Assembly (NCBI GenBank): GCA_009741485.1
Contig: CM019227.1
Location: 18,270,096 to 18,334,095, forward strand
DNA: 64,000 bases
Source of the DNA: Malurus cyaneus samueli
Taxonomy: Eukaryota > Chordata > Aves > Passeriformes > Maluridae
Reading direction: 5' to 3'
Part shown: positions 12,729 to 36,769 of the stretch, piece by piece
Position numbering within the stretch: the first letter of the stretch is position 1
How the letters are laid out: the number at the start of each line of letters is the position of its first letter
Made by a program: the position numbers and the translations under genes
The notes under the pieces: generated by a model
What the model was told of the DNA's origin: nothing
Database searches by the model: none
The model's input: the letters and a program-made list of their open reading frames with translations, nothing else

Positions 12729-13431
12729 GTAAGTGAGGAAGCAGCTGGAGCTGGGTCCTGGTACCCTGCTTTGCTGAGCTTGGAAGCTGCTAGTGAGCTG
12801 TCCTGATGCTGGTGCACCATGGAGCTGCTGCTCCCAGGCTGGCTGGGCCAGGCTTCTGGCCCCAAAACCTACAGCCAGGTAGAAGCAGCTCTGCACACCA
12901 CAGCCTGCCTTCGTTGGTGTGGTGGTGTCTTGGATGGGGTAACACTGTTATCCCAGTGTGGATAAGTGGTGTGGAGCTGAAAGGAGAGGAGGGAGACAGG
13001 AACAGAAGGTGAGGCAGAGGTGGGGTGGGGTAGAGAAGGAGGAAAGAATTGAATCTGGAACAGCAGGAAGTCAGAGCAGGGTGTCACCTGCTCCACAGAG
13101 ATCCAAACAAACTGCAGATACATGAAGTTGCCAGGGTCGGCACAGAGATGCTGTGTTTGCTCAGCAGTACATAACCCCTCTGTGAGAACGGGGTCAGTGG
13201 GTGCTGGCTGGTTCTTTGCCCTTCCTGGAGTATTTTGGATGGAAGCCAATGCATTGCCGTGCACTTGGGGAATTTGTCAGTGCCAGAGGAGTGAGTGCCT
13301 GGGGAGCAGTGGCTGGGTTGGTGGTTGTTCCCTTCCTGGAAGCAAGGTCCTAACCGTGCCAGCCCAGGACACACGTGGTATCCCTGCACGCCGGGTGGCC
13401 TCGGCCTCATGCTGTCACTTGTCTCTTGCAG

Positions 13432-13453
13432 CCACTCCCACTCTCCCGGCTCC
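13432..13453 (+). other. CAPN15: CAPN15 5'-UTR segment in the first coding exon
   Basis: The acceptor CTCTTGCAG ends at 13431 and the first in-frame ATG that opens a RanBP2 zinc finger is at 13454. That leaves 22 nt of 5' UTR in this exon. The start context has G at +4 but T at -3, so it is only moderately strong. The frame stays open further upstream through the acceptor, but that part is intronic. Confidence 0.75.
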
Positions 13454-25614
<12,161 letters not shown>

Positions 25615-26774
25615 CAAAGCGCCTCCCCGTCCCCACCCTGCTGCCCCGTTCCTGTCACCAAGCCCCTGGCCCGGGGTGCCCCCCCGAGCCACCCGCGCTG
25701 AGCCAGGGGGCAGAGCTGGAGTGGCACCCCCAGCACGTTGCCCCATTGTCCCGGGGCCAGGGCGAGGTCTCAGGGCCAGCACCGGCCCTGCCCGCTGACC
25801 CCACCCCGGCACCACTGTCCCCCACGCACTTTACAATGAGCAGTTGGGGGCATGGGGCCATCTCAGGATCCCACCTGCCCTGTACCTGCGCCGGCCCGGT
25901 GCCCTCTGCCCACCCCGGGGGCTGTGGAACAAGGAGGGGCTGGAGGTTGCTGTCATGGCCCTGCCCAGGCACCACGCTCAGGACTCTGCCCCTTCCCGTG
26001 GCGCCGGGGTGCTGGCGCTGCAAAAAGAAGAATATACCTCTGATGTCTGTCCGTCTGTGTGACCCTCCGTCTGTCCCCAGGCCCTTTCCCGCTGTCTTGT
26101 TCCCCCCTTTGTCTGCTGCCAGGACCAACGTGGCGCTGAGGTCGGGCTGGGGAGTGCCAGGGTCACACTGCCGTGGTGCCGCCCATGCCAGGGACCCCCC
26201 ACCTGCCCCACCCGTCTCGGGTGCCAGGGCTGGCGGGAACAGGGCGCAGGGTTGTTGTGGAAAGCTGCTGCTGAGGGGTTTTTGCTGTAATCGGGGTGAA
26301 ACTTGAAGGTTTCACCGCCTGCTCCTCAGCTCCGGGTGGGGAGTGAGGCCTCGGGGTGCTGCTGGTGGGGGCTGCGGCCCCGGGGCCCCCTCCCCTGTCA
26401 CACAAGTGTTACTATGCAAAGGCGGCCGGTGGAAGCAGTGCCTGGAGAGAAGCCATGGCCCGAGCTGGGCTCAGCCCCCCGGGCATTGCCCTGTGGGCCC
26501 CCACGGAAGGTGGGGGGCAGCAGGTACAGAGCCGGGCTCGGGGAACGGTTCCCTGGAGTTCCCACGAGTCCGTGTGCTGGGGAGGGGGCGATTCTGGGGG
26601 GAGAAGTGGAGAGCCCCCTCCTCCAGAGCCCGAATGCTGTGAGGGAGGCAATGAGCACAAGGTGAGGGCTGCACCCTGGCGTGCTGCTGGCCCCGTGGGT
26701 GCTCCCAAGGTGGGGGCTGATCCTGGGGGGAGCTGCATCCCACGTGTTCAGGGTATCGTGGCTCTCCAACTTGA

Positions 26775-26813
26775 TGTGTGTGTATGTGTGTGTCTGTGTG
26801 TGTGTGTGTGTGT
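26775..26813. repeat. (TG)n microsatellite in CAPN15 3' UTR
   Basis: An imperfect TG dinucleotide tract with single A and C interruptions. If the 3' UTR assignment is right, the transcript carries a UG-rich stretch here. Confidence 0.9.
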
Positions 26814-27343
26814 TTCGGGGGTCCCTGTGTGCCCTCTCCTTCTGAGCTGTGTGGACCTGCAGCCAAGGGGGGTTGATGGGCAATGCTGGACCCCATCCTG
26901 GCAGGGAATGTGCTGGGGGCTCCTGGACCCCAAATCCTGCACCCCAAACCCTGCACCAGCAGCTGGGCTGGGCAAGGGGTGCGGGGGGCTCTGCCCGGCC
27001 TGTCCCTCTGTGTCCCCTGGGGATTGGGGGGTGGCGGGAGGGGTGGGCTGCCCTTGCACCCTCCCAGCCCCCCCAGCCGGGGCTGCTGAGCCAAGCTCTG
27101 TCCGTATTTTTGTTTGTCGATCTGTTTTCTCTCTTTCCAGCTCCTTCCTCCTTGGGATGATTTGTCCTTCACTTTTTTTTTTCTCCTCTCTGTCTTTCTG
27201 AGCTGTGAATATTTTTAACCCTGTAAATACTGTCCAGCTCTTCAGAATCATAGGGTATTTTATCAATTGTAAATCAGATCAGTAATCCCTGTATGATACG
27301 AATTATCCATGGGTGGTTTTCAAACTCAGGTTCTGACGGACCA

Positions 27344-27349
27344 AATAAA
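27344..27349 (+). terminator. CAPN15: Poly(A) signal AATAAA, likely CAPN15 distal end
   Basis: AATAAAG is followed by a T-rich run and, within about 60 bp, GT-rich sequence. It is the first canonical hexamer on this strand after the CAPN15 stop that sits in a suitable context. Confidence 0.65.
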
Positions 27350-27529
27350 GATTTGTTTTTTACTGAAGCTGCCTGGTTTTGCTGTGGAAGGGATGACAGG
27401 AATGAGGGGGCAGGTTTGAGGGTCAAAGCAACGGGTCTTGAAGGTATTTGCATGGAGCAGGTGGTGTGCTGGGGGGAGAGCTGAGCACCAAAAAAGGGGG
27501 AATTTGAGTTTTGAAGTCGTTTAGCTGTG

Positions 27530-28230
27530 CTTTGGAGCGCGGGGGCGCAGGAAGGGGCGGAAATAAAGCAAAATAAAAGCAAAATCCAGAAATTCTCATA
27601 AAATGAGCGGTGTCCTCTCGCAGGGCCGAGCAGAACTGTGCCGTGGCCGGGAGAGGGCACCCACCATCCGCCTGGATGCGCTCCCGCTCCTCCTGCCTCA
27701 GTTTCCCCACCTCTTCCGTGGCGGGCAGCGCGATGGCCGTGCCCGCTGCGCGCCCGGCACGGTGCCCAGGCCGGGGCTGCAGGAGCAGCTCTCCCTCCTC
27801 GCAGCACCCAGGGCAGCACCCCTGCTCCCCTGCCGTGCCGTTTGTCCGGCGGCGAGGCCGCCTGGCGCGGGGAGAGCTTTCCGGCTGAGCGGAGGCTGCC
27901 GGCTGCCAGCCCGCTCTCGCCCGGGGTGGCCACCTTGAGATCAGTAGGGAGAGACAGAAGGAGAGGATTTCGGTCTTTCTTACAGCAACTTGTAATAGAT
28001 TTTTCCGGGCGAAACATCTTTGCATTCAGGAGGCCCTGTCACAAGCCATCAGCCTCAGCCAGGGAGAAACAGATGGAGAGTTAATTTTGGTGGGGAGGGC
28101 ACTGCCACGCTCCCTCCCCTGCCTCAGTCTGTTCAGGGAGAGGAGCCGGGTTTAAGCCTCGCGGCCGTGCGGCCTCTCGCTGCTCCCTCCCGGCGATCCC
28201 GGTGGGTTGCGGGGCCACCTCGGGTCCCCC
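27530..28230. promoter_or_regulatory. CpG-rich block downstream of CAPN15
   Basis: CpG density rises sharply 200 bp after the presumed CAPN15 poly(A) site and falls again after about 28.2 kb. Short GC boxes are present but no TATA box or clear first exon was found. It may be an orphan CpG island or the promoter of an unannotated transcript. The long open frames on the minus strand reflect GC content. Confidence 0.35.
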
Positions 28231-28584
28231 CGCCCCGTCTGTGCTGCCCAGTGCCAAGGACACGCTGGGACAGCTCAGCCCAGTGACCTGCTGGTGGCCC
28301 TTGTCGTGATGACCAGCCCAGGTGGGTGATCGTGTCCTGCCTTCCCACGGCCACAGCTCTCTGGAGCCACGTCCTGGCGAGCCCCCCGCCTGTCAACGCA
28401 CTGGGAGCAAACCCTGCCGTGCCGGGAGCTCCGGGGTGGAGGGGACACCATGTCCCAGGAACAGGCATGTGGATGGCAGTGGGGGCAATGATTCTGCCTG
28501 GACACATCGGGAGCCCTCAGAACACCCCCGACATCACCGACTGGGCTGGGAGCTGTGGTATAGCCGTGCAAGGGGTGGAGGTGA

Positions 28585-28745
28585 AATCAACCCCTAATTG
28601 TGCCCAATTCCCAAGGACTGAGGCAGCATTAACGGCTTCATAATTACAAATAATCGTGTGGCAAAAGCTAAAATTGTGTTTGACACATCATCTCTGGAGG
28701 AGGGTGTTGCTTCGTCAGGGAATTTGTCATCCCTTGGCTCTGTCA
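28585..28745. promoter_or_regulatory. AT-rich conserved-element candidate
   Basis: An abrupt AT-rich island between GC-rich flanks. CTAATTG, CATTAACG, TAATTA at 28641-28646 and TAATCG lie within about 80 bp. Four homeodomain-type cores in such a short distance resemble a developmental enhancer. Not verified. Confidence 0.28.
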
Positions 28746-29149
28746 GTCTTAAGCCTGAGGTCTGATGGGGGAGATGGGGATGGGCATGGAGAAGCAGCGG
28801 GTCAAGGGAAAGATGGACAGCAGGACACTGGAGGGGAGATGGAGGAGGAGTGCAGTGGTACTGAGCCATAGGAAAAGCAGAGACACAGGTGTGTGACAGC
28901 TGAGGTGGGAGCAGGCAGGGACCGTCCCACCGCCCTGGCACGGCTGTGACACATCACTCAGGGGGCTGTGGCTGCAAAAATGACAGCACAGGTCACCCAG
29001 GGATGTCCTCACACCAGCTCATTTGGCGGGACAGGGTGAGCAGGGCCATATGAGCCCACCCCACTGCTGCTGTCATCCCGCTGGTCCCCTCCACCCACAG
29101 GGCTGGAGCTGCTCCTCCCTGGGGATCCATGGAGGTGCCAGGTTAGGTG

Positions 29150-29338
29150 AAGGTGAAGGGTGGTGAGGCCCTGGCACAGGGTGCACCGAGAAGCTGTGGC
29201 TGCCCCTGGATCCCTGGCAGTGTCCAAGGCCAGGCTGGACAGGTCTCGAAGCAATCTGGGATTGTGGAAGGTGGAATAGCAGCGGTTGATGGACTTTAAT
29301 GTCACTTCCATCCCAAAGCAGTCTGGGATCCTCTGAGG
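29150..29338 (+). mobile_element. CR1 fragment
   Basis: It contains GAGGCCCTGGCACAGGGTGC, AGAAGCTGTGGCTGCCCCTG and GTGTCCAAGGCCAGGCTGGA in + orientation. The 3' tail is degraded. Confidence 0.9.
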
Positions 29339-29439
29339 CAGTCGCTGTCCCATCAGCGTGGTCACCATCCCTGACCTGCTGAGCCCGGGCCAAATGTCTC
29401 CCGGGGGCAGAGAGGGAATATGTGTCCTTGCTGTGGGTC

Positions 29440-30260
29440 CGGCCCGGCTCTGGCTGCTCGTCAGGCCCTGGCACGGCCGGGACCCCGCGGCTGCGTCGGG
29501 GATGCTCGGGGTGGGGGATGTCAGGGATTGAGGGCTCCAGCGCTCTCTGTGATTCACTCTGACTATAATGGGAGCTGCTGGTGAATATTTTATGTCTCCC
29601 ACAGGGCAGATAGAACATATTGTGCATTTTACGCCACAAATCTCCGCCTGGAGACAGAGGGAAGCTTAAAAAAGAGCAGCACCAGTGCCGCGCCGGGTTG
29701 GAGGGGGGCAGAGCTGCAGCGCCGGTGCCAGAGTGGGGATCGCAAGGGTATTGTCGCCCACCCCTATCACCCACCCCGGGGGTATCCATGGGTGCCCTTG
29801 AGCCCTCACCGGCCCGGGCACAGGGGATGCTCCGCGGCCGCAGGATCAGGCTGCGGTGGGTGGCTGCGGCGGCTGCGGCCGCTGCCCCGGGCCAGGCCTG
29901 GCAGCTCTGCGGCTCTGTGGTGCAGGCGAAGTGCTTTGCCCGGGGCTGAGCCCTGCAGGAGGGTCCCTGCCTGCGCCCCGGCCTGCCTTCCCCTTCGTCA
30001 ATAATGCAGTCCCTGCCCCGGGCGCCCGCCGGCGCTGCCCGCAATAATGGATCGGGCTGCGAGCGGCCCCCTCCTCATCCTCCGCTGCGTCCCGCGCTCT
30101 GCCAGGAGCTGGCGAGCCGAGGAGGAGCCTTCACCTGCACCGGCAGCAGCTGCACAACCTACAGGCTCCCGTTCGGGGTTTCGCCTTGCCGGCAAGGAAG
30201 CCCCATCCTCAGCCGGTCACCCCGCAGGGAGCAGGCGCCGCTGGGGCCAGGGCTCCCCGC
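29440..30260. promoter_or_regulatory. CpG-rich block enclosing an AT-rich core
   Basis: CpG-rich DNA, densest at 29820-30190, surrounds an AT-rich core at 29550-29660. The core has TTTTATG (29588-29594) and TTTTACG (29627-29633), which resemble CDX/posterior HOX sites. No convincing exon was found. The minus-strand open frame across it also runs through a CR1 copy and is not a gene. Confidence 0.3.
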
Positions 30261-31129
30261 TGGTCTTTCGCAGGAAGGACACATGGCACGGTCACCGCTG
30301 TCACCGTGTACCAGGAGGGAGGCTCAGGGCTCAGGCTGGGCCCCCCAGCCCTGCTGCAGGGCCTTGTGTGTGTGGGTGAGCTCTGTGTGCCGGGGTGCCC
30401 ATTACTGCGCTTCCCTCGAGCTCACTCCAGTGCCAGGCAGGGAAACATCAGGGGTCCTGCAGCTGCCTGCACCCACCTGGGCTGGGCAGGGGCCGGGTGA
30501 GGTACCTCGGACCATGGCAGCAGCAGGAAAGAGGAGGAGGATGCGGGCACAGGCACAGTGGATCAGGGCCAGCCCACGGGTGCCACTGTAGGTGCTGAGC
30601 AGCCCTTTAACCCCCCACCCCAGAGATCCCCAGCTCCTCCACAGCCATCAACTGTGGGGTGAGGACCTGATTCGGCTTGAGGTCAGATTCGGCCCCCTTT
30701 AGATAGGGAGAAAGTCCTGGAGATGGGGGTCAGAACCAGCCGCCCCCAGCCCCTGACATGGCCATACAGGCTGGGAGGGCAGAAACAGCCCCCACAGAGG
30801 AGCAGTCTGTGCCCAGGGGCATCACGAACCCTCCGTCGCCCATGTCCCCAGCTCTGACGGGTGAACAGAGCCCTCCAACATCCCCCCACCTCCGAATGGG
30901 GACACGGCAGATCAGCACCCTCAGGGTGGGGGTGGAGCTGCTCTGGGGTGCTCACCTGGGGTCACGGTGGCACATGGCCGGGTGGTTTCACAGCAGGACT
31001 GCCGTGGCATCCCGGGGAGCCACGCTGTCCTTCGTCAGGGTCTCCCCGGGGACGAGGCTCAGGGGGTCACCCAGACGGACACGAGGAAGGAGAAGACTTT
31101 GCAGGGATGCAGAAGAAGAACCCATCCCA

Positions 31130-31172
31130 GGACGGCTCCTCTCCTCCTCTCCTCCTCCTCCTCCTCCTGCCG
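31130..31172. repeat. CTC-rich pyrimidine tract
   Basis: An imperfect (CTC)n run within a CpG-rich block that continues to about 31560. Confidence 0.8.
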
Positions 31173-32139
31173 GGCTCCGGCTCCGCGGGCAGCGGGCGCG
31201 GGGTCCGGGCCAGCACAGCTGGGGCCGCGCCGGCCGGGCTGTCACGGGATGGGCTATCGAATCTGAAAGCAATTAAAGCCATCACCAGCGCTCGCTCGGG
31301 GCTGGCTCCAGGCTGCAGGGAACCTGCCACAACAGATCATGTGCTCGATGCTGCTGGCCCGAGGACCTGCTCGCACCCGCGCCCCGACACACACCGGTGC
31401 TATCCTCCCCCGCGCCCGGCCAGGGCGTGAGGCCACCGCGAGGGGACACAAGGCGGTCCCGGCAGCCGCCTCGCTCCTGCTTCCTCTCCGTGGGGTTCTG
31501 CTGTCCCGGAGCTCCGCAGCGGGGCTCGGCCACCGGCTTTGGCCACCCGCTTCGGCCGCCGCCTTTTGTGGTGCAAGGAGCTGGCAGAGCCGCGGTGGCT
31601 CAGGGGCATCCCCGTGGGTCCCGGGGAGGGTCTGGACCCTGCTGCTCTCCCGTGGGCACCGTGGGGCTGGGTGGGCACAGCTGGGAGCTGCCTGCACCCG
31701 TGGATTTTCCCGGCAGAGTGGCCATAGCTCGTGACCCACGGCTTGTACCACACGGTGACAATAGGGACAGCCACAGCAGGTCATGTCCTTGGCTGGGGGC
31801 AAGAAGCAGCCGAGCCCGAAAAGGGCAGCTGCTGGAAGCCGGGTGGGTGGTCGAGGGGGGCTGTGGAGGGGCAGCACCCCTCCATCCTAGGGCGGGCAAG
31901 GGGCTCTCTCCAAGCCCCTTCCACCCTGTCCGTCTCTTTCCCTTTTCCCGTTGGGGAACGCTGCCAGGACCCGCTGCCCCCCCTCACCATTCTGGGGAAT
32001 CTGCTGCCGCCTGCCCCACTCGCACGGCTCAGGGCCTGATCCAGCCTTCCAGGAGCATTTCCAGGAGCTAAACCCATCGCGGTGCTCCCGGCGGGGCGCG
32101 GCGGGGCGGGGGGTCCCCCCTCCTCGGGCACCGCACAGT

Positions 32140-32300
32140 TAAGCAGAAGTTTGCTGGTACGGAAGTTGCACATTGTCTTGAGGCACATTTTCTGTTTTTT
32201 CACTTGTGAAATATTTCTGTCAGAACCAGTTAATGTACAAATTAGCAGCGGTGGTCTCTCTTACGTCTTCTGACTCACTAATTTGACAGGGGGTGTTTCG
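32140..32300. promoter_or_regulatory. AT-rich block with AP-1 site
   Basis: An AT-rich island just after a very GC-rich stretch. It contains a perfect AP-1 consensus TGACTCA at 32271-32277 and a TGACAG MEIS/TGIF-type core just after. No repeat family is recognised. It is an enhancer candidate only. Confidence 0.22.
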
Positions 32301-32521
32301 GTGGCGGAGCTCACTCTTGACAGGCAAACGGGAGGTCAGGGACCCGCAGGGGGAGGAGGCACCGAGCCGAAGCTTCCCGGGGGTCTTCTCCTTCTTAGCC
32401 CACCCCACCACTCCCATCCACTCAGCCCTGGCTGCAGGAGTTAAGCTCGGTTTTGGTGTTTTTTTTTCCCCTGAACCCAAATTTTCCCAAAAACGGGGCT
32501 CCTGTGGCAGGTGGGGAGTGC

Positions 32522-32536
32522 GGGGGGGGGGGGGGG
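32522..32536. repeat. Poly-G run (15 G)
   Basis: Fifteen consecutive G residues, a length at which sequencing is unreliable. The true length is uncertain. Confidence 0.85.
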
Positions 32537-34127
32537 TTACACTTTGGGGTCTGCAGGCAAGGCTGAGGAGGGAACACGGACATGAAAGGGTTCTCTGCAT
32601 CATGCCAACGTCCTTCATCTCCAGCCTCGGAATTCAGCTCTGCTGCATTTCAGGATCCTCCCCACCCCCTCAAGTGCCCACCCTCCTGCATTAGCGAAAC
32701 TAATTGATGCTCCCCGTTCCGTGTGCACATCATCCCTGCACCCCGGGTTATCGATGAGCTGAGGGGCTGCACAGCTCCCTCCTATTCCTCCATCCGTATC
32801 CCGGGGATGTTGGTCAGATGGGGGGCCCCGCGCTGCCGGAGGGGCTGGGAGGGCGCATCCAGAGCCGGCCGTGCCCGGGGGACGCGGCACCGGCGTTGAG
32901 CAATGCTCAGGACTATGGCGTGCAAGCTGTCCCTGGGCCAGAGGCTGGCGCGACAGATGGGCCCCGCACCGTGCCCCGGGGTCAGCGACTCTCCGGGCCC
33001 TGTGCTAAAAACCAGCAGCCTCTGCCCGTGCCACCCTCCTCTGGCATGCGGGCACGGCAGCCAGGATGGAGATGGGCACCTCCTGGAGCAGGGCAAGGAG
33101 CTGCATCAGTGCTGCCATCCCCAGCCCTGCTCTCCTGGCTCTGCAGCTGCCAGGGGCTGGAAACGAGCCCAGGGAGGTGACCCTGGCTGTGGGAAGGGCA
33201 GCTCCAGGGCACACCAGGGCAGCCCTCTTTTCCTCACATCCCCTCTTTCTGCTGGTGTTTGCTGAGGGCTTTGTGAGGGGTTCAGACCATCAATTTACTC
33301 CTGAAGAAATAACCTACCCCAGATTTTGGTTTTGCATCCTCTGACCAGCAGCCACCTGTGTGAGGCAGACCCCTGCAAAATCCTCCCTTTTTGGGGCCCA
33401 GCAGGGTGCCTGGGTGACCAGATGGGGTATTTAATCCTCAGGAGTTCTGAGTTGAGGTCTCAAACCAGCCAGACCGTGGTCCCCACCTTCTCCAAGGCTC
33501 AGCTCTGTTTTCAGAGATTCCATACCCAAAACAGAGATACTGCCCCGTGCCAGTGAGACACCAGCTGTCATGAGAAAACCAGCCTTACATTGCACTGCAT
33601 AGAAACTGGCTCAGTCCTGCTTCTTTCAGGAGCCCCTTGGCAGCAGCGGCAGGTCTGGAGAGGAACCGGGAACTCCCATTTACCCTTTCACAGTGAAAAA
33701 TGGAAGTTTGCTTTCAGGGATGAATCCATGCCCTGCTGGCAGAGGCAGCAGTCTGTGGGAATGCTGGCAAGGATGCCCAGCAGGGCCCACACAGCCTTGC
33801 ACCACAACACAGAGGGGATCACCACCCTTGAGGAGCTCAGCTCCAGCACTGGATCCTCCTTGCCACGACGTGGCCAATATCAGCAGGATCCCCCCACCCC
33901 AATGCCTGTTGGCAGCTCCATGGGGAGAGATCCCACTCCTGAGCATTCCCCTGGCATGGAAGCCACGTGCTTCCAACAGGAACAGCTGCCTGCTGCACCT
34001 ACCACTTCCTAGACAGCTTTTGGCAGGAGGATTTGGACAGGGCTGTGAGAGCTGTGGAGGGAGGCAGCGGCTTTCCCTCTCAGCCAGATCCCACCTGAGA
34101 GGCCACAGCGTGCCAGGGTGTCAGTGC

Positions 34128-34375
34128 AATGGGGAGTCCCTGAGAGCAGGGTTAGATTGGATAGGAGGGGAAAATCCATCCCTGGGAGGGTGGGGAGGCC
34201 CTGGCACAGGGTGCCCAGAGAAGCTGTGGCTGCCCCTGGATCCCTGGCAGTGTCCAAGGCCAGGCTGGATGGGGCTTGGAGCAGCCTGGGACAGTGGAAG
34301 GTGTCCCTGCCCATGGCAGGGGGTGGAACAAGATCATCTTCAAGGTCCTTTCTAACCCAACCCATTCCAGGACCC
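34128..34375 (+). mobile_element. CR1 fragment
   Basis: A well-preserved 3' region: 'gggaggccctggcacagggt', AGAAGCTGTGGCTGCCCCTG, 'ggacagtggaaggtgtccct', 'ggtggaacaagatcatcttc', and a partial tail. Confidence 0.94.
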
Positions 34376-35504
34376 TACCAATGGCTGCCTGTGGCACACG
34401 CAGTGGCTCAGGGAGGGCTCTGCACAGGACTTGTGGTGCCTTTTAGGGACTGCCTGAGATCTCCAGTGGGGATAACCCACGTTCAGGAAAGCCCGGTATG
34501 TTTGGAAAGCAGAGACAGCTCAGGATAACCCAGGGCTGCTGCAGAGATTCCCTCAAACGCAGCCCCTGCCAGGGTGGGCTCCGGCTCTGTCCAGGGTTCC
34601 TCAGGGTCTCCAAGGTGCCCCGTTAACCCCACGGCTCCGAACGCATCCATCGCACCCCCAGCACATCCAGCGGGAGCGGCCCCGCTGCTGTCGCACCCCG
34701 CACCCCGAGCCGCCGGACGCGTCCCCGGCACCGGGAGCACCGAGCAGCGAGCACCGAGCACCAGCCCCGCCGCTGCCTGCGAGGGAGCTGCCGGATGCAG
34801 AGGCGGCCGGGGCGAAACAGCTCAGGCAGCACAAATCGACTGTGACAGCCCCAGAAAGGCTGAGCCCGGGGGTGCGGAAAAATACAAGTTAGTTTCCTTT
34901 TCCTTACCATATGCTCCCCTTCAGCTGTGGGCGGCACGATAATTACTGCCATCCACCATGCTGGTCTGGCTTGTCACACAGGCTGCCGCCTGCTCCGCGC
35001 CCAGGGCTGAGCCCGACACAGACTCCCCGGCCCCACGTGTGCCACACAACGCGACCGGGCTTCCTCGGCTCCACGTTTGGTCCTTCCCGGTGCCAGGGGG
35101 GTGCCGGCCCGAAAGCAGCAGGGAAGGGGAGCAAGGTGCAGTCCGACTTCTCTCGCTAGTGTCACCTTGCCTGACTTGGTGGTGGTGCCCCTTCTCCAGC
35201 AGTGACCCTCAGCTGCACTGCAGCCAGCTCTGGGCATCTCTGGCCCCCTTTACAGGACACTGCTGGGTCTGTCCCATGCTATATCCCGTGCCTGGTTGCT
35301 GGGACACCTCTGGGGACAGCTACTGCTTGGGTAGATTAGGAGCACTTCAGGACACCCCAAAGGTCGTGGAGAGGGTAGGCTGTGAGCAGAACCTCTTCAG
35401 TGACCTTCCCAGTCCCAGGAGTGCTGGGGCTCCATGGAGATGCAGCTGGTGCCAGGCACTAGGGCCCTAAGAATGTGCCACCCCCCTGGCAAGGGCATTA
35501 GTCA

Positions 35505-35588
35505 GGGCACCCTTCTCTGAGACACCCAGCCTTCTGCAGGGCACCCTTCTTTGGGACACCCAGCCTTCTGCAGGACACCCTTCTCAGG
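35505..35588. repeat. 34-bp tandem repeat, about 2.5 units
   Basis: Units at 35505-35538 and 35539-35572 differ at only two positions, and a third partial unit runs to about 35588. It is in non-coding DNA. Confidence 0.9.
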
Positions 35589-35889
35589 CTGGGGTCTGGC
35601 TGGGGGCAGCTCTGTGCCTGAACAGCCCCAGGATCATGAGACCACATAAAATGGGATGGAGCTCTGCTGCAGTCCCTGCACAAGCACCCATGGCAGTGTC
35701 CTCCAGGGCTGTGCACACCAGAAACCTTGAATCACAACTGGTTCTTGGTACCTTCAGAGATGTCTCTCTGGGTCAGGGACAGGTTTGTCTTGGTCATCAC
35801 CCTCCCTGGCCAGGGGTCAAAGTGGGTCTTCATTTTCCAGTTAATGCCTAGCATGAACAGAAGCAGCTTTAGTCTCTTCATTGAGGAAG

Positions 35890-36052
35890 AGAAGGATGAA
35901 GCTGTGGCTGCCTCTGGATCCCTGGAAGTGTCCAAGGGCAGGCTGGACAGGGCTTGGAACAGCCTGGGACAGTGGAAGCTTTGCACCTCCGTGGCAGGAG
36001 TGGAACAAGGTGAGCTTTGAGATCTCCTCCAAACTGTTCTGATTCTTTGAAG
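35890..36052 (+). mobile_element. CR1 fragment
   Basis: 'gaagctgtggctgcctctgg', 'gtgtccaagggcaggctgga' and 'gcctgggacagtggaagctt', followed by a decayed tail with GTTCTGATTC. Confidence 0.88.
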
Positions 36053-36769
36053 GGCCTTGGCACACACTCTGCACCTCCCGTGACTTGTTTAGGGACAATG
36101 GGACCTAGAGGGGACACGGTGTCACCACTGGTGTGACCATTCCAGAGTGTCACAGCAGCCTCTGCCCAGCCATACGCTGTGCTCCCCATTCCCACAGCAG
36201 CTCCTTCTGTGGCTCCTCTAGTGCCAACAGTGTCACAGCCCCATAAACCCTGAACACACCATCCACGGTGTCTCTGGACAGCACATGTGCACAAGCACCT
36301 GGCCCCTGCCTCAGTTTCCCAATCTCATCAGATCCCCCTCCCTGGCCACAGCAGCATCCCAAAGGAGCTGGACTCCCACACTGGGAGATGCAACAGCTGA
36401 AAAAGCCAATCCAGGCTCTGGCAACTTCCCCGGGATGCCCCTGAAGGCTGTGATGGAAAACAGAATAGATCTGGCCCTTGGCTGAGCCGTCCTTTCCCAG
36501 TGCCCCTAGGGCTCAGCTTTGCCGGGAATACACGTGGTAAAACCAAATTTAGGAGATCTGAGGCGCCGCGGGCTCTGCACCTCCTCGACGGGTATATGGA
36601 AGATCAACTTCCCCACACACCGAGCAGGGATCTCGCTCTCCTTCCACATCTGAAAAGGACAAAACCCAAACGCCATGTCCCCGCCCTGCCCCATCCCTGG
36701 GAGGTTCCCGTGCCCGGCGGTGCCCGGCCACCCCTGGCTCTGCCCAGCCGGTTGAGTGAATCGCTGACT

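Larger units (their letters stand above)
1..13431. other. Non-coding stretch upstream of the first coding exon, probable 5'-UTR intron of CAPN15
   Basis: No exon with recognisable protein similarity was found on either strand, and the open frames here are short and have no splice context. CpG is sparse, unlike the GC-rich exons downstream, so a housekeeping promoter is not evident. The sequence ends in a splice acceptor (AG at 13430-13431) immediately before the exon that carries the CAPN15 ATG, which means at least one non-coding exon lies upstream. In mammals CAPN15 has long 5' non-coding introns. I infer that most or all of this stretch is such an intron. CR1 fragments and AT-rich blocks inside it are listed separately. 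Confidence 0.5.
25615..27370 (+). other. CAPN15: CAPN15 3' UTR (inferred extent)
   Basis: No further splice-compatible coding sequence follows the stop. The last part (about 27180-27370) is AT-rich and unlike the GC-rich sequence before it, and it ends in a canonical poly(A) signal. That composition is typical of a terminal 3' UTR. A proximal alternative end near 26030-26080 is possible (AATATA followed by a TGTCTGTCCGTCTGTGTG stretch). Confidence 0.65.

Noticed and set aside
27274..28017. 247-residue minus-strand open frame after CAPN15
   Set aside because: It spans the CAPN15 poly(A) region and a CpG-rich block. Its composition follows the DNA and no family is recognised.
29073..30044. 323-residue minus-strand open frame
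   Set aside because: It crosses a CR1 copy and a CpG-rich block and has no recognisable domain; it is a by-product of base composition.
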